In this document: positions 50,628 through 59,592 of the stretch, one piece after another
Layout: every line of letters starts with the position of its first letter
How positions within the stretch are numbered: position 1 is the first letter of the stretch
Origin: Streptomyces lavendulae subsp. lavendulae
Lineage (GTDB): Bacteria; Actinomycetota; Actinomycetes; Streptomycetales; Streptomycetaceae
DNA length: 64,000 nt
Assembly: GCF_002803845.1 (NCBI RefSeq)
Contig: NZ_CP024985.1
Coordinates: 7,203,501-7,267,500 of the forward strand
Direction of reading: 5' to 3'
The notes under the pieces: generated by a model
The model's input: the letters and a program-made list of their open reading frames with translations, nothing else
The model's database searches: none
Told to the model about the DNA's origin: nothing
Position numbers and translations under genes: made by a program

Positions 50628-53018
50628 ATGGTCCAGCGCCCCGGTGCGGACACCGCGCCCGAACTCGTCCTGGAGACCGCCGGGGGCTCGACCGAGATGA
50701 GCCCGCCGCGGACCTATCACGTCGGCCGGGACCCTCTCTGCGAGATCTGCCTCGACGACGCCCGCGTCTCCTGGCACCACGCCGTCCTGTGCCCCGACGG
50801 GGACCACTGGACCGTCCGGGACGAGGACAGCACCAACGGCACCTGGGCCGACGGGCACCGCATCCACGAATGGCGCGTCGGCCCCGGCAGCGAGCTGCGT
50901 TTCGGCAGCGCCCAGGACGGCCCGCGCGCCGTCCTCTCCATCCGCACGCCCCCGCCCCCGCCCCCGCCCCCGCCCCTGGCCACGGCCGTCGCGTCCGCCG
51001 CCCCCGTCGCCCACCCGGAGCGCACCGGCACCTTCCGCCGCCCCACCACCGTCCGCCCGCTGGCCGCCCGCACCGCCCTGCGCATCGGCCGCGACCCCGC
51101 CAACGACCTCGTCCTCGACGACCTCGTCGTCTCCCGCCGCCACGCCGAACTGCGCGCCCTCGCCGACGGCGGCTACGAGATCGCCGACCTCGGCAGCCAC
51201 AACGGCACCTACCTCAACGGCACCCCCGTGGAACGGGCCAGGATCGCCGAGGGGGACATCGTCGGCATCGGCCACTCGGCCTTCTGCCTCCTCGGCGACC
51301 AGCTCCAGGAGTACGTCGACAGCGGTGAGGTCTCCCTCGACGTGCAGGACCTCGCCGTAGCCGTCGACCACGGCCGCAAGACGCTCCTCGACGACGTCTC
51401 CTTCCCCGTCGGCGGGAAATGCCTGCTCGCCGTCGTAGGACCCAGCGGCGCCGGCAAGTCCACCCTGCTCGGCGCCCTGACCGGACTGCGCCCCGCCGAC
51501 CACGGCACCGTCCTCTACGACGGCCGCGACCTCTACCGCGACTACGCAGAACTGCGCAGCCGCATCGGCCTGGTCCCCCAGGACGACATCCTGCACGCCC
51601 AGCTCACCGTCCGCCGCGCCCTCACCTACGCCGCCGAACTGCGCTTCCCACAGGACACCGCCAAGGCCGAACGCCGGGCCCGGGTGGACGAGGTGATCGG
51701 CGAACTCGGCCTCGGACAGCGCGCGGACCAGCCCATCCACAGCCTCTCCGGCGGCCAGCGCAAACGGGTCTCCGTCGCCCTGGAACTGCTGACCAAACCG
51801 TCCCTGCTCTTCCTGGACGAACCCACCTCCGGCCTCGACCCCGGCATGGACCGCTCCGTCATGCACATGCTGCGCGACCTCGCCGACGACGGCCGCACCG
51901 TCATCGTCGTCACCCACAGCGTGCTCAGCCTGGACGTCTGCGACCGGCTGCTGGTCCTCGCCCCCGGCGGCCGCGTCGCCTGGTACGGGCCGCCCGGCGA
52001 GACGCTCGGATTCTTCGGCTTCGACCAGTGGCCCGAGGCCTTCGAGGCCTTCGAGAACGAGCGGGACCGCGACTGGGCCGGCCAGTACGCCGCCTCCCCG
52101 CAGTACCGCGCCTACGGAGCCGGAGCACCCCGTCGCCCCCGCGGCGCCCCCGACGGCCCGGCCGGCCAGGGCCCGGCCGGCTTCGCCCCCGCGCCGCCCA
52201 AGGCACAGAGCTGGGGATCCCAGCTCTCCACCCTGGTCCGCCGCTACGCCGCCGCGCTCGGCGCCGACCGCACCTTCCTCGCCATCATGATCGCCCTGCC
52301 GTTCGTGATGGGCGCCATGGCCCGCGCCCTGGCCGGAAGCGCCCTCACCCAGGAGACGGCGATCAACGCCCTGCTCATCCTGTGCGTCGGCGGCGTCCTG
52401 ACCGGAGCCGCCAACGCCGTCCGGGAACTGGTCAAGGAACGGGTGATCTACCAGCGCGAACGCGCCGTCGGACTGTCCCGGTCCGCCTACCTGATGTCCA
52501 AGGTGGTGGTGCTGGGCACGATCACCGTGGCCCAGGCCGTGGTCCTGACCCTCGTGGGCCTCTTCGGCGTGCGGCTCGTCCCGCCGGGCGCCACGGGGGT
52601 GTTCCTGCCGCCGCTCGTCGAGATCACCCTGGCCGTCGCCCTGCTGTCCTTCACCGCGATGACGCTCGGCCTGCTCGTGTCCGCCCTGGTGAAGAAGGAG
52701 GAGGTCACCATGCCGCTGCTGGTCCTCCTCGCCATCGTCCAGGTGGTCTTCTGCGGGGCGCTGCTCCAGCTCGACGGGGTGCCGGTGATCGAGCAGCTCG
52801 CCTGGTTCGTCCCCTCCCGCTGGGCGCTCGGCGCGATGGCCGGCACCATCGACCTCGCCCGGATCGTGCCCGGCCCGCTCACCGACGACCCCCTCTTCGC
52901 GCACTCCGCCGGGGTCTGGCTCCTCGACATGGGCATGCTGGTGGCCCTGTCCGTCCTGTTCTGCGTACTGGTCGCGCGGCTGCTGCGGCGGCACGAGCCC
53001 GCGATCATGCGGAAGTAG
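50628..53018 (+). CDS. Double FHA-domain ABC exporter (Rv1747-like)
   Basis: This 796-residue protein has FHA1 at about residues 22-100 (YHVGRDPLCEI, SWHHAVL, STNGTWADG), a poly-proline stretch near 104-112, and FHA2 at about 140-215 (LRIGRDPANDL, SRRHAELR, GSHNGTYLNG). An ABC ATPase follows at about 230-455: Walker A VGPSGAGKSTLLG, signature LSGGQRKRVSVALELL, Walker B LLFLDEPTSGLD. A C-terminal ABC-2 type domain has about six membrane segments (540-796). The architecture equals mycobacterial Rv1747, an exporter whose FHA domains bind a phosphorylated partner kinase. A soluble kinase gene follows two genes later, making regulation by phosphorylation likely. Confidence 0.9.
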   Translation: MVQRPGADTAPELVLETAGGSTEMSPPRTYHVGRDPLCEICLDDARVSWHHAVLCPDGDHWTVRDEDSTNGTWADGHRIHEWRVGPGSELRFGSAQDGPRAVLSIRTPPPPPPPPPLATAVASAAPVAHPERTGTFRRPTTVRPLAARTALRIGRDPANDLVLDDLVVSRRHAELRALADGGYEIADLGSHNGTYLNGTPVERARIAEGDIVGIGHSAFCLLGDQLQEYVDSGEVSLDVQDLAVAVDHGRKTLLDDVSFPVGGKCLLAVVGPSGAGKSTLLGALTGLRPADHGTVLYDGRDLYRDYAELRSRIGLVPQDDILHAQLTVRRALTYAAELRFPQDTAKAERRARVDEVIGELGLGQRADQPIHSLSGGQRKRVSVALELLTKPSLLFLDEPTSGLDPGMDRSVMHMLRDLADDGRTVIVVTHSVLSLDVCDRLLVLAPGGRVAWYGPPGETLGFFGFDQWPEAFEAFENERDRDWAGQYAASPQYRAYGAGAPRRPRGAPDGPAGQGPAGFAPAPPKAQSWGSQLSTLVRRYAAALGADRTFLAIMIALPFVMGAMARALAGSALTQETAINALLILCVGGVLTGAANAVRELVKERVIYQRERAVGLSRSAYLMSKVVVLGTITVAQAVVLTLVGLFGVRLVPPGATGVFLPPLVEITLAVALLSFTAMTLGLLVSALVKKEEVTMPLLVLLAIVQVVFCGALLQLDGVPVIEQLAWFVPSRWALGAMAGTIDLARIVPGPLTDDPLFAHSAGVWLLDMGMLVALSVLFCVLVARLLRRHEPAIMRK

Positions 53019-53027
53019 GCCCGGCCG

Positions 53028-53681
53028 ATGACCACCCCGGACGGCCCCGGCGCCGTGTTCCGGCCCACGCACGTGGTCCCGCCCGACGGGCTGCCCGCCT
53101 GGGAGGCGCCCGACACCACCCGGCCGACCACCGCCCTGGACGCCTTCCTCCCCGTACGCCTGCTGTCCCGGAGCGGGGAGTGGGGGGAGGTCCTGTGCGC
53201 CAACGGCTGGTCCGCCTGGGTCGACGGCCGGCTGCTGGTGGCCGTGCCGCAGCCGCCGCCCACCGGCGGCCGGCCCGTCGCCCCGGCCGAGGACCCCGGG
53301 CCGCTGCTCTCCGCCGCCGCCGAGGCCCTCGACCGCTACCGGCGGGCCGTCCGCGACCTCGCCGCGGACCCGGCGGACACCGGCGCGTTCCGGGAGGCCG
53401 TACGCGGCCTGCGGGCCGGGATCGTCATCGACGGCGGGTCCGTGTGGCTCTACGACGCCCCGGCGGAGCGGTGGACGTACGCGGACGGGAGCCGCCTGGC
53501 CCCCTACGCGGTCGTCTCGGGACCGGGCACCCCGCCCGCGCCGCAGCCGCAGGACCCGCAGCCGCAGGACCCGCAGCCGCGGGATTCCGGCGGCCCCGCT
53601 CCCGGCGCCGGCCCCGCGGAGGCCGCCCACGATCCCACCAGGGTCGTGGACCCGCCCCCGCCCGAACCGGGCGGGCGCTGA
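53028..53681 (+). CDS. Hypothetical protein with SH3-like segment
   Basis: In this 217-residue protein the N-terminal part has FLPVRLLSRSGEWGEVLCANGWSAWVDGRLLV (about residues 40-71), a pattern like a bacterial SH3 domain. A helical middle and a Pro/Gln-rich C-terminus with QPQDP repeats (about 173-190) follow. There is no signal peptide. It starts 9 nt after the ABC stop, and its TGA overlaps the kinase ATG (TGATG). The tight order implies one operon; a role as adaptor between kinase and exporter is inference. Confidence 0.6.
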   Translation: MTTPDGPGAVFRPTHVVPPDGLPAWEAPDTTRPTTALDAFLPVRLLSRSGEWGEVLCANGWSAWVDGRLLVAVPQPPPTGGRPVAPAEDPGPLLSAAAEALDRYRRAVRDLAADPADTGAFREAVRGLRAGIVIDGGSVWLYDAPAERWTYADGSRLAPYAVVSGPGTPPAPQPQDPQPQDPQPRDSGGPAPGAGPAEAAHDPTRVVDPPPPEPGGR

Positions 53682-54634
53682 TGGCCCCCGACGACCCACG
53701 GGCCGGGCGGGCGTCCGGACCCGCCGGCGGGCGGATCGCCGGCTACCAGCTGGAGGAGGAGATCGGGCGCGGCGGCATGGCCGTCGTCTACCGGGCCCGG
53801 GACCTGCGCCTGGACCGCACGGTCGCGCTGAAGGTGCTGGCCCCCGAACTGGCCCGCAACGACACCTTCCGGCAGCGCTTCGCCCACGAGTCCAAAGTGG
53901 CGGCGGCCATCGACCACCCGCACATCGTGCCCGTGTTCGAGGCGGGAGAGGCGGACGGGCTGCTGTACATCGCCATGCGCTACGTCCCCGGGCAGGACCT
54001 GCGCGCCCTCCTCGACCGCACCGGTCCGCTCTCCGTGGCGACGGCGGCCCGGATCGCGGGCCAGCTGGCCTCCGCGCTCGACGCCGCCCACGCCCACGAC
54101 CTGGTCCACCGGGACGTCAAACCCGGCAACGTCCTGGTCGCGGAGGGCACGGACGGCGAACACCCCGAGCACGTGTACCTGACGGACTTCGGCCTCACCA
54201 AGAAGTCCCTCTCGCTGACCGGGTTCACGACCGTCGGCCAGTTCGTCGGAACCCTGGACTACGTCGCCCCGGAGCAGATCTCCGGGAAGCCGGTGGACGG
54301 CCGCTGCGACGTGTACGGGCTGGGCTGCGTGGTCTACGAGATGCTGACCGGGGGCCCGCCGTTCCGCCGCGACGACGACCTCGCCCTGCTCTGGGCCCAC
54401 CAGTACGACCCGCCGCCCCCACCGTCCTCGCACCGCCCGGAACTGCCGCCCGCCGTCGACTCCGTCCTCGCCAAGGCCCTCGCCAAGGCCCCCGAGGACC
54501 GCTGGGGGACCTGCCTGGCCTTCACCGCCGCCCTCCGCGCCACGGCCGGCCGGCCGCCACCCGCCGCCCCCGCCTGCCCGCCGCCCCCGGACTGGGCCCT
54601 GCCCGTGTTCCGCGGCCCGTCCGGGCACGCGTAG
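53681..54634 (+). CDS. Soluble Ser/Thr protein kinase
   Basis: This 317-residue kinase has all Hanks motifs: IGRGGMAVVYRARDL (glycine loop), ALKVLAPEL (Lys), LVHRDVKPGNVLVAEG, TDFGLTKKS, and APEQISGKPVDGRCDVYGLG, with an activation-segment Thr-rich stretch (LTGFTTVGQFVGT). No membrane segment or PASTA domain follows; a short Pro-rich tail closes it. It is third in the operon with the FHA-ABC exporter, so it probably phosphorylates a residue that the FHA domains recognise, or itself. The start overlaps the preceding stop. Confidence 0.9.
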   Translation: MAPDDPRAGRASGPAGGRIAGYQLEEEIGRGGMAVVYRARDLRLDRTVALKVLAPELARNDTFRQRFAHESKVAAAIDHPHIVPVFEAGEADGLLYIAMRYVPGQDLRALLDRTGPLSVATAARIAGQLASALDAAHAHDLVHRDVKPGNVLVAEGTDGEHPEHVYLTDFGLTKKSLSLTGFTTVGQFVGTLDYVAPEQISGKPVDGRCDVYGLGCVVYEMLTGGPPFRRDDDLALLWAHQYDPPPPPSSHRPELPPAVDSVLAKALAKAPEDRWGTCLAFTAALRATAGRPPPAAPACPPPPDWALPVFRGPSGHA

Positions 54635-54666
54635 CGAGCGCCACGGAGCCCGCAGCCATCACGGCC

Positions 54667-55947
54667 TCACGGTGACGAGGGCGTGCGCGCGGCGCGGCGG
54701 CGCCGCAGGGGCCGGGACAGGAGGTCGCCGAGGAGACCCGCCACCGCGCCCCACAGGAGGGCCAGGCCCGTCGTCCGCCACAGCTGCGGGGTGAGCTCGG
54801 CGCTGCCGCCGAGACCGGCCGCGTCGCCGATGCCCAGCAGGGACAGCCCGAACCTGACCTCCACCCGGGCCAGCAGGCACACCGTCAGGGTGGCCAGCGC
54901 GAGTGCCACCGCAAGGTGCAGGGCGTGCTGCCACGGCCGCACGTGCGCGGGGGAGCGTACGGCGGCCAGCACCCCGGTGGCGAGCAGCAGGACGGCCGCC
55001 ACCGGGACCAGCCACCAGGCCCGCGGGTCGTGCTCCGCGAGCGAGGCCACGTCGACGGTCGACGGCTCGGAGCCGCGCAGGACCTCGTCCAGCACCTGCG
55101 GCACCGGCAGGCCGAACGGCCCCTCCACACGGCCCTGCCAGGCACCGCCGAAGCCGACGGTCAGGGCGGGCCAGGCGAGGTTGGGCAGGCCGAGCAGGAG
55201 GACGGCCAGGGTCCGGGCGGCGTGGCCCCGGGCCGCGGCCGTCACCAGGCCGACGATCAGGCCCAGCCCCACGTACGCGACGAGCAGCACGGCGCCGGCG
55301 TGGGCGGCCGGGCGGACCGCCGCGTGGAAGCGGACGAGGGAGGCGGGCAGCGGCGCGCGCCGCGAGACCAGCAGGGTGATCAGCAGCAGCCCCAGGATCC
55401 ACAGCAGCCCGAAGAGGAGCGTCGCGGGCAGGTCGGCACGGAAACCCACCGTCGGCGCGGAGCCGCCGAGCAGCTCGCCGAGGTCCCCGAGGGGTGAGTC
55501 CCCGGGGAAGAGTCCGAAGTCCTGCCGGGCCAGGAGGGCGGTCGCCAGGAGCAGGAGCAGCCACAGGACGGTCAGCCGGGCGGCCCGCAGCGCCAGTTCC
55601 CGGGGCACGGCCACCGCCCGGCCCCGCAGCGGACGCAGGAAGAGGAAACCGGTGGTGAGCGCCCCGGCCAGGCTGACCGACAGGGGCATCACCGACAGGC
55701 TCACGTCCGCCCCCGCCAGCGGACCCGCGTCGGCGGAGCCCTCGACCGCGCCGCCGGCGGCCATCACCACGACGGCGGCGAGCACCCGGGGGAAGGCACC
55801 CTCCGGAAGATCGCCCGCTCCGGCGCAGGCGAGCCCGGCCGCGGCCACCGCGGTCATCACCACGAAGCCCGCCAGGGCGGCCACGAGCGCGTCGCGCCAG
55901 GCCCTGGTGGAGGTGCGTGCGGAGGTCCCGGCGGAGGAACGGATCAC
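54667..55947 (-). CDS. Streptophobe-family membrane protein
   Basis: This 426-residue protein has about ten hydrophobic segments, for example ALVAALAGFVVMTAVAAAGLA and VAALVVVL-like repeats, with little soluble sequence. The composition and layout match the streptophobe membrane proteins found in Streptomyces, whose function is unknown. GTG 55947 is used; no strong ribosome site is seen. The gene is convergent with the kinase (33 bp apart) and divergent from the DUF6777-like gene. Its place beside a kinase-exporter operon is likely conserved, and a signalling or transport role would be inference. Confidence 0.65.
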   Translation of the reverse strand: MIRSSAGTSARTSTRAWRDALVAALAGFVVMTAVAAAGLACAGAGDLPEGAFPRVLAAVVVMAAGGAVEGSADAGPLAGADVSLSVMPLSVSLAGALTTGFLFLRPLRGRAVAVPRELALRAARLTVLWLLLLLATALLARQDFGLFPGDSPLGDLGELLGGSAPTVGFRADLPATLLFGLLWILGLLLITLLVSRRAPLPASLVRFHAAVRPAAHAGAVLLVAYVGLGLIVGLVTAAARGHAARTLAVLLLGLPNLAWPALTVGFGGAWQGRVEGPFGLPVPQVLDEVLRGSEPSTVDVASLAEHDPRAWWLVPVAAVLLLATGVLAAVRSPAHVRPWQHALHLAVALALATLTVCLLARVEVRFGLSLLGIGDAAGLGGSAELTPQLWRTTGLALLWGAVAGLLGDLLSRPLRRRRAARTPSSP

Positions 55948-56082
55948 CCGCTCACCGTGGCACCCCCGGCTTGCGGGCACCACCGGGAGCACGCACACAA
56001 TGGTCCGCAGGAGTGTACGAGTCGGTACGAAGAGGTATCGGTCGGAGCTTTCGGGAATTCCGCCGCTCGGGGAGAAGAGCCC

Positions 56083-57351
56083 GTGACCACGCAGCCCTCC
56101 GGCGAACGGCCGCCGCAGCCCCACCAGCCGTCACCGCCGGACGCGTCCTCGTCCGGGCCCCCGTCCGGACGGCCCACCGGGCCCCCTTCCGGGCCGCTTT
56201 CCGGCGGGGCGGGCCAAGGTCCCCCCGAGCCGCCGCCCCCGGCACCGCCGGGCGGGTCCCGGCCGCCCTGGTGGCGGTCCGGCCCCGGGATCGCGGCGGC
56301 GGTCGTGGCGCTGGCCGCAGTGGCCGCGCTGGTCGTGGTGCTGACCCGGCCCGGCGGCGGGGGCTCCACGCAGCGGGCCGGGGCCGAGGTGTTCCTCCAG
56401 CCGGCCTCCGCGACCGGCCCCGCCCCCTTCACCGAGTCCACGGCTGCGCGGCAGGCCACCCCGCCCCCGTACAGCCCGGCCCCGGTCCCGTCCCCGGTGG
56501 GCACCGGCACCACCCCGACCCGCAGCGTCAGCGGCGCCGCCCCCGGCCTGTACGGCGGCACGAAGAACGTGGTCAGCTGCGACGTGCCCAGGCAGATCGC
56601 CGCGCTGTCCGCCGATCCCGCCAAGAACGCGGCCTTCGCCTCCGCCCTCGGTATCGGACCCCGGGCCGTCCCCGGCTACCTGCGCGGACTGACTTCCGTA
56701 CAGCTGCGCACGGACACCCGGGTCACCAACCACGGCTACCGCGACGGCAGGGCCACCCCCTACCAGGCGGTCCTCCAGGCGGGAACGGCCGTACTCGTGG
56801 ACGACCGGGGGGTCCCGCGGGTCCGCTGCGCCTGCGGCAACCCCCTCGGCGCCCCCGTACCGCTGCCGGCGAACCCGAAGCGCTCCGGACAGCCCTGGCC
56901 CTCGTACCGGCCCTCCGAGGTCGTGGTGATCGCACCGTCGAAGACGGTCGTGCACAAGATCGTGATCTACGACCACGGGAGCGGCCGCTGGTACGAGCGC
57001 GACCGGGGCGCCCGGCCGAAGCCGGACCGGCCCGTTCCGCCACCGGCGACCCCGACCCCGCCGACCGGCACCCCGTCGCCGGTCACCTCCCCGCCGCCCT
57101 CCGGCGCCACCTCGCCGCCCGTGACCGGCACCCCGAGCACTCCGAGCACTCCGGACACAGGAACGCCCGAGGACACCGCCACGGCGACCACCCCCGCAGG
57201 GAGCCCGTCGGGCAGCCCAGGGGACACGTCCACCCCCTCGGGACCCGCGTCGAAGCCGCCCGCCCTCACCGACCGCAGCACCCCGAGCGGACCCGCCACC
57301 CCCTCCGGCCCCTCCACCGCCCCGCCCGCGAGCGCGCCCGCGCAGGGGTGA
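56083..57351 (+). CDS. DUF6777-like membrane-anchored protein
   Basis: This 422-residue protein has a disordered Pro/Ser-rich N-terminus, one membrane segment (about residues 69-88) and an extracytoplasmic domain starting with AEVFLQPASATGPAPFTEST and including LYGGTKNVVSCDVPRQIAALS and VRCACGNPLGAPV. A Thr/Pro/Ser-rich tail of about 110 residues follows. The domain fits the Streptomyces family annotated DUF6777, of unknown function. The CRxCG-like cysteines could bind metal or form disulfides. GGGGAG lies 8 nt before GTG 56083. It is divergent from the streptophobe gene. Confidence 0.65.
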   Translation: MTTQPSGERPPQPHQPSPPDASSSGPPSGRPTGPPSGPLSGGAGQGPPEPPPPAPPGGSRPPWWRSGPGIAAAVVALAAVAALVVVLTRPGGGGSTQRAGAEVFLQPASATGPAPFTESTAARQATPPPYSPAPVPSPVGTGTTPTRSVSGAAPGLYGGTKNVVSCDVPRQIAALSADPAKNAAFASALGIGPRAVPGYLRGLTSVQLRTDTRVTNHGYRDGRATPYQAVLQAGTAVLVDDRGVPRVRCACGNPLGAPVPLPANPKRSGQPWPSYRPSEVVVIAPSKTVVHKIVIYDHGSGRWYERDRGARPKPDRPVPPPATPTPPTGTPSPVTSPPPSGATSPPVTGTPSTPSTPDTGTPEDTATATTPAGSPSGSPGDTSTPSGPASKPPALTDRSTPSGPATPSGPSTAPPASAPAQG

Positions 57352-57500
57352 AACGTGCACGGTGCCCGTACCCACCTTTGGTGATCTTCGTCAGTACCGG
57401 GATCCGGAGGCTCCCGCCCGGCCCCAGCTTGCCGCCCCCGGAGCCCCGGCAATCGCACCGCACGCGCGCCGAGAACGGGCGGGAGTGAGACCCTGGCTGC

Positions 57501-59567
57501 ATGGACCAGCGGGGACGGACCCATGAGGTCGACTGGCCCGCGCGGCCGGACCTGAGCCTCGCGCTCAACCGCATGGGCACCTTCGACTGGGACCTCGACA
57601 GCGGGCGCATGCATCTGGACGGCACCGCCCTCGGGGTCCTCGACCTGCGCCCCGAGGAGTTCGGCGGCACCCCCGAGGGGCTGCTCGGCCGGGTCGCGCC
57701 CGGCGAACGGGCCCGGCTGGAGCGCCGCGTCGAGGAGGCCCTGCGGGAAGGGCGCAGCCACTACGGGGCCTACTTCCGCACCCTGCGCCGGGACGGCGGC
57801 GCCGCCTGGACCCACGTCCAGGGACACGTCCTGCGGGACCCGCACGGCCGCCCGTACCGGATCATCGGCATCCTCCGCGACGCCACCACGGACCCCAACG
57901 AGCCGGGCGCCGCCGGGAACGGGGACGAGGGACGCCGCCGGATGACCGGGGTCGTCGAGCGGACCACCGCGATCCTCGCGCACGCCCGCACCGTCAACGA
58001 CGTGACCGACGTCCTCAAGGACCCCGAGGCCCTCGGCCACCTCGGCGCCGTCAGCGTCATGCTCGGGATCGTCGACGGCGCCCGCATCCACCTGGTCGCC
58101 GAGGGACAGCTCGGCTCGTACGTCCCCGAGATCGAGTACACGCGGATCGACGCGCAGTTCCCCATGAGCGAGGCCGTACGGACCCTCCAGCCGGTGTTCA
58201 TCGCCTCCCGGGAACAGTTCCAGCGCAACTATCCGCAGTTGTGGCCGTACATCGAGCCGCTCGCCGTGCGCAGCGGCGTCTACCTGCCGCTGATCGCCCA
58301 GGGACGGGCCGTCGGCGCCCTCGGCCTGCTGTACACGCGGGACGGGGACTTCACCGCGGAGGAGCGCAACGTCCTGGTCGCCCTCGGCAGCGGCATCGCG
58401 CAGAGCCTCCAGCGGGCGATCCTCTTCGAGCAGGAGCACGACCTCGCCGAAGGCCTCCAGCGGGCCATGCTGCCCCGCCGCATCCCGGACGTACCGGGCG
58501 CGCTGATCGCCGTCCGGTACCGGGCGGCGCGGATGGGACGCGACATCGGCGGCGACTGGTACGACGTGGTCCCGCTCGGCGACGGCCGGGTCGGGGTGAT
58601 GATCGGCGACGTCGAGGGCCACGACACGGACGCGGCGGCCGTGATGGGCCAGCTCCGGATCGTGTTCCGGGCCTACGTCATGGAGGGCCACACCCCCGGT
58701 GCGGCGATGGCGCGCGCCTCCGCCTTCCTGCGCGACCTGGCCACCGAACGCTTCGCCACCTGCACCTATGCCGAGGTGGACCTGAACACCGGAACCCTCC
58801 ACCTGGTCCGGGCCGGCCACCTGGACCCCGTCGTCCGGCGCGGCGACGGCACCTGCCACCGCATCCAGGTCGCGGGCGGGCTGCCGCTCGGCCTGCCCCC
58901 GCGCGAGCAGCCGGGCACCGGCTCCGGCTACCCCGTCACCAGCCTGGAACTGCACCCGGGGGACACCCTGCTGCTCTGCACCGACGGGCTGCTCGAACGC
59001 TCCGGCGGTGACCTGGAGACCGGGATGCGGGAGCTGATGGACGCGGCCCGCGAGGGTCCCGTCGACGTCGAGGAACTGGCCGACGTACTGTGCGACCTCG
59101 TCGGGGACGCGGGCGGCGGGGACGACATGGCCATGCTCCTGCTGCGCCGGCGCGGCACCCCCGCCCCGCGCGGCGGCGGACCGCTGCACCAGCGCCTCGT
59201 CCCCGGCGACCCCGACAGCCTGGTGATGGGCCGCCACCTGATCCGGGCGGCGGTGGCCGCCTGGGGGGCCCGGGAGCGGGCCGACGAGATCGAGCTGGTG
59301 GCGGACGAGCTGATGACCAACGCCCTCGTGCACACCGACGGCGGCGGCCTGGTCAGCCTGCGGCTGACGGCCGAGGGCCGGATCCGGATCGAGGTCGAGG
59401 ACTACAGCAGCGCCCTGCCGCGCCGCCGCGAGGCGGACGACTGGGCGGTGTCCGGCCGTGGCCTGATGCTGGTGGAGCGGCTCGCGGAGGGCTGGGGCGT
59501 GGAGCCCAGGGGCGGCGGGAAGTGCGTGTGGTGCGAGTTCGCCGTACCGCCGGGGGACGGGCGCTGA
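57501..59567 (+). CDS. PAS-GAF-SpoIIE phosphatase-HATPase regulator
   Basis: In this 688-residue protein a PAS domain (about 20-130), a GAF domain (about 150-310), and a PP2C-like SpoIIE phosphatase (about 330-545) occur in order. The phosphatase shows RDIGGDWYDVVPLGDGRVGV and MIGDVEGHDTDAAAVM metal residues and a final GGGDDMAMLLL. A C-terminal HATPase follows (about 555-680: VADELMTNALVHTD N-box, SGRGLMLVERL G2). Such proteins dephosphorylate anti-anti-sigma factors and may also phosphorylate them, as in Streptomyces stress signalling. No membrane segment is present. It lies 149 bp after the DUF6777-like gene and ends in a hairpin overlapping the stop codon. Confidence 0.85.
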   Translation: MDQRGRTHEVDWPARPDLSLALNRMGTFDWDLDSGRMHLDGTALGVLDLRPEEFGGTPEGLLGRVAPGERARLERRVEEALREGRSHYGAYFRTLRRDGGAAWTHVQGHVLRDPHGRPYRIIGILRDATTDPNEPGAAGNGDEGRRRMTGVVERTTAILAHARTVNDVTDVLKDPEALGHLGAVSVMLGIVDGARIHLVAEGQLGSYVPEIEYTRIDAQFPMSEAVRTLQPVFIASREQFQRNYPQLWPYIEPLAVRSGVYLPLIAQGRAVGALGLLYTRDGDFTAEERNVLVALGSGIAQSLQRAILFEQEHDLAEGLQRAMLPRRIPDVPGALIAVRYRAARMGRDIGGDWYDVVPLGDGRVGVMIGDVEGHDTDAAAVMGQLRIVFRAYVMEGHTPGAAMARASAFLRDLATERFATCTYAEVDLNTGTLHLVRAGHLDPVVRRGDGTCHRIQVAGGLPLGLPPREQPGTGSGYPVTSLELHPGDTLLLCTDGLLERSGGDLETGMRELMDAAREGPVDVEELADVLCDLVGDAGGGDDMAMLLLRRRGTPAPRGGGPLHQRLVPGDPDSLVMGRHLIRAAVAAWGARERADEIELVADELMTNALVHTDGGGLVSLRLTAEGRIRIEVEDYSSALPRRREADDWAVSGRGLMLVERLAEGWGVEPRGGGKCVWCEFAVPPGDGR

Positions 59568-59580
59568 GGACGCCCGTCCC
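59554..59580. terminator. Terminator overlapping the stop codon
   Basis: GGGACGGGCG (59554-59563) pairs perfectly with CGCCCGTCCC (59571-59580). The 7-nt loop contains the TGA of the SpoIIE-type gene (59565-59567). The next gene (DUF4328-like) ends 13 nt further on the other strand. Confidence 0.6.
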
Positions 59581-59592
59581 GAGGGAGCCGGT

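Noticed and set aside
49497..53699. 1400-codon minus-strand frame opposite the FHA-ABC gene
   Set aside because: Shadow frame of Gly/Val/Asp-rich composition opposite a gene with complete FHA and ABC motifs.
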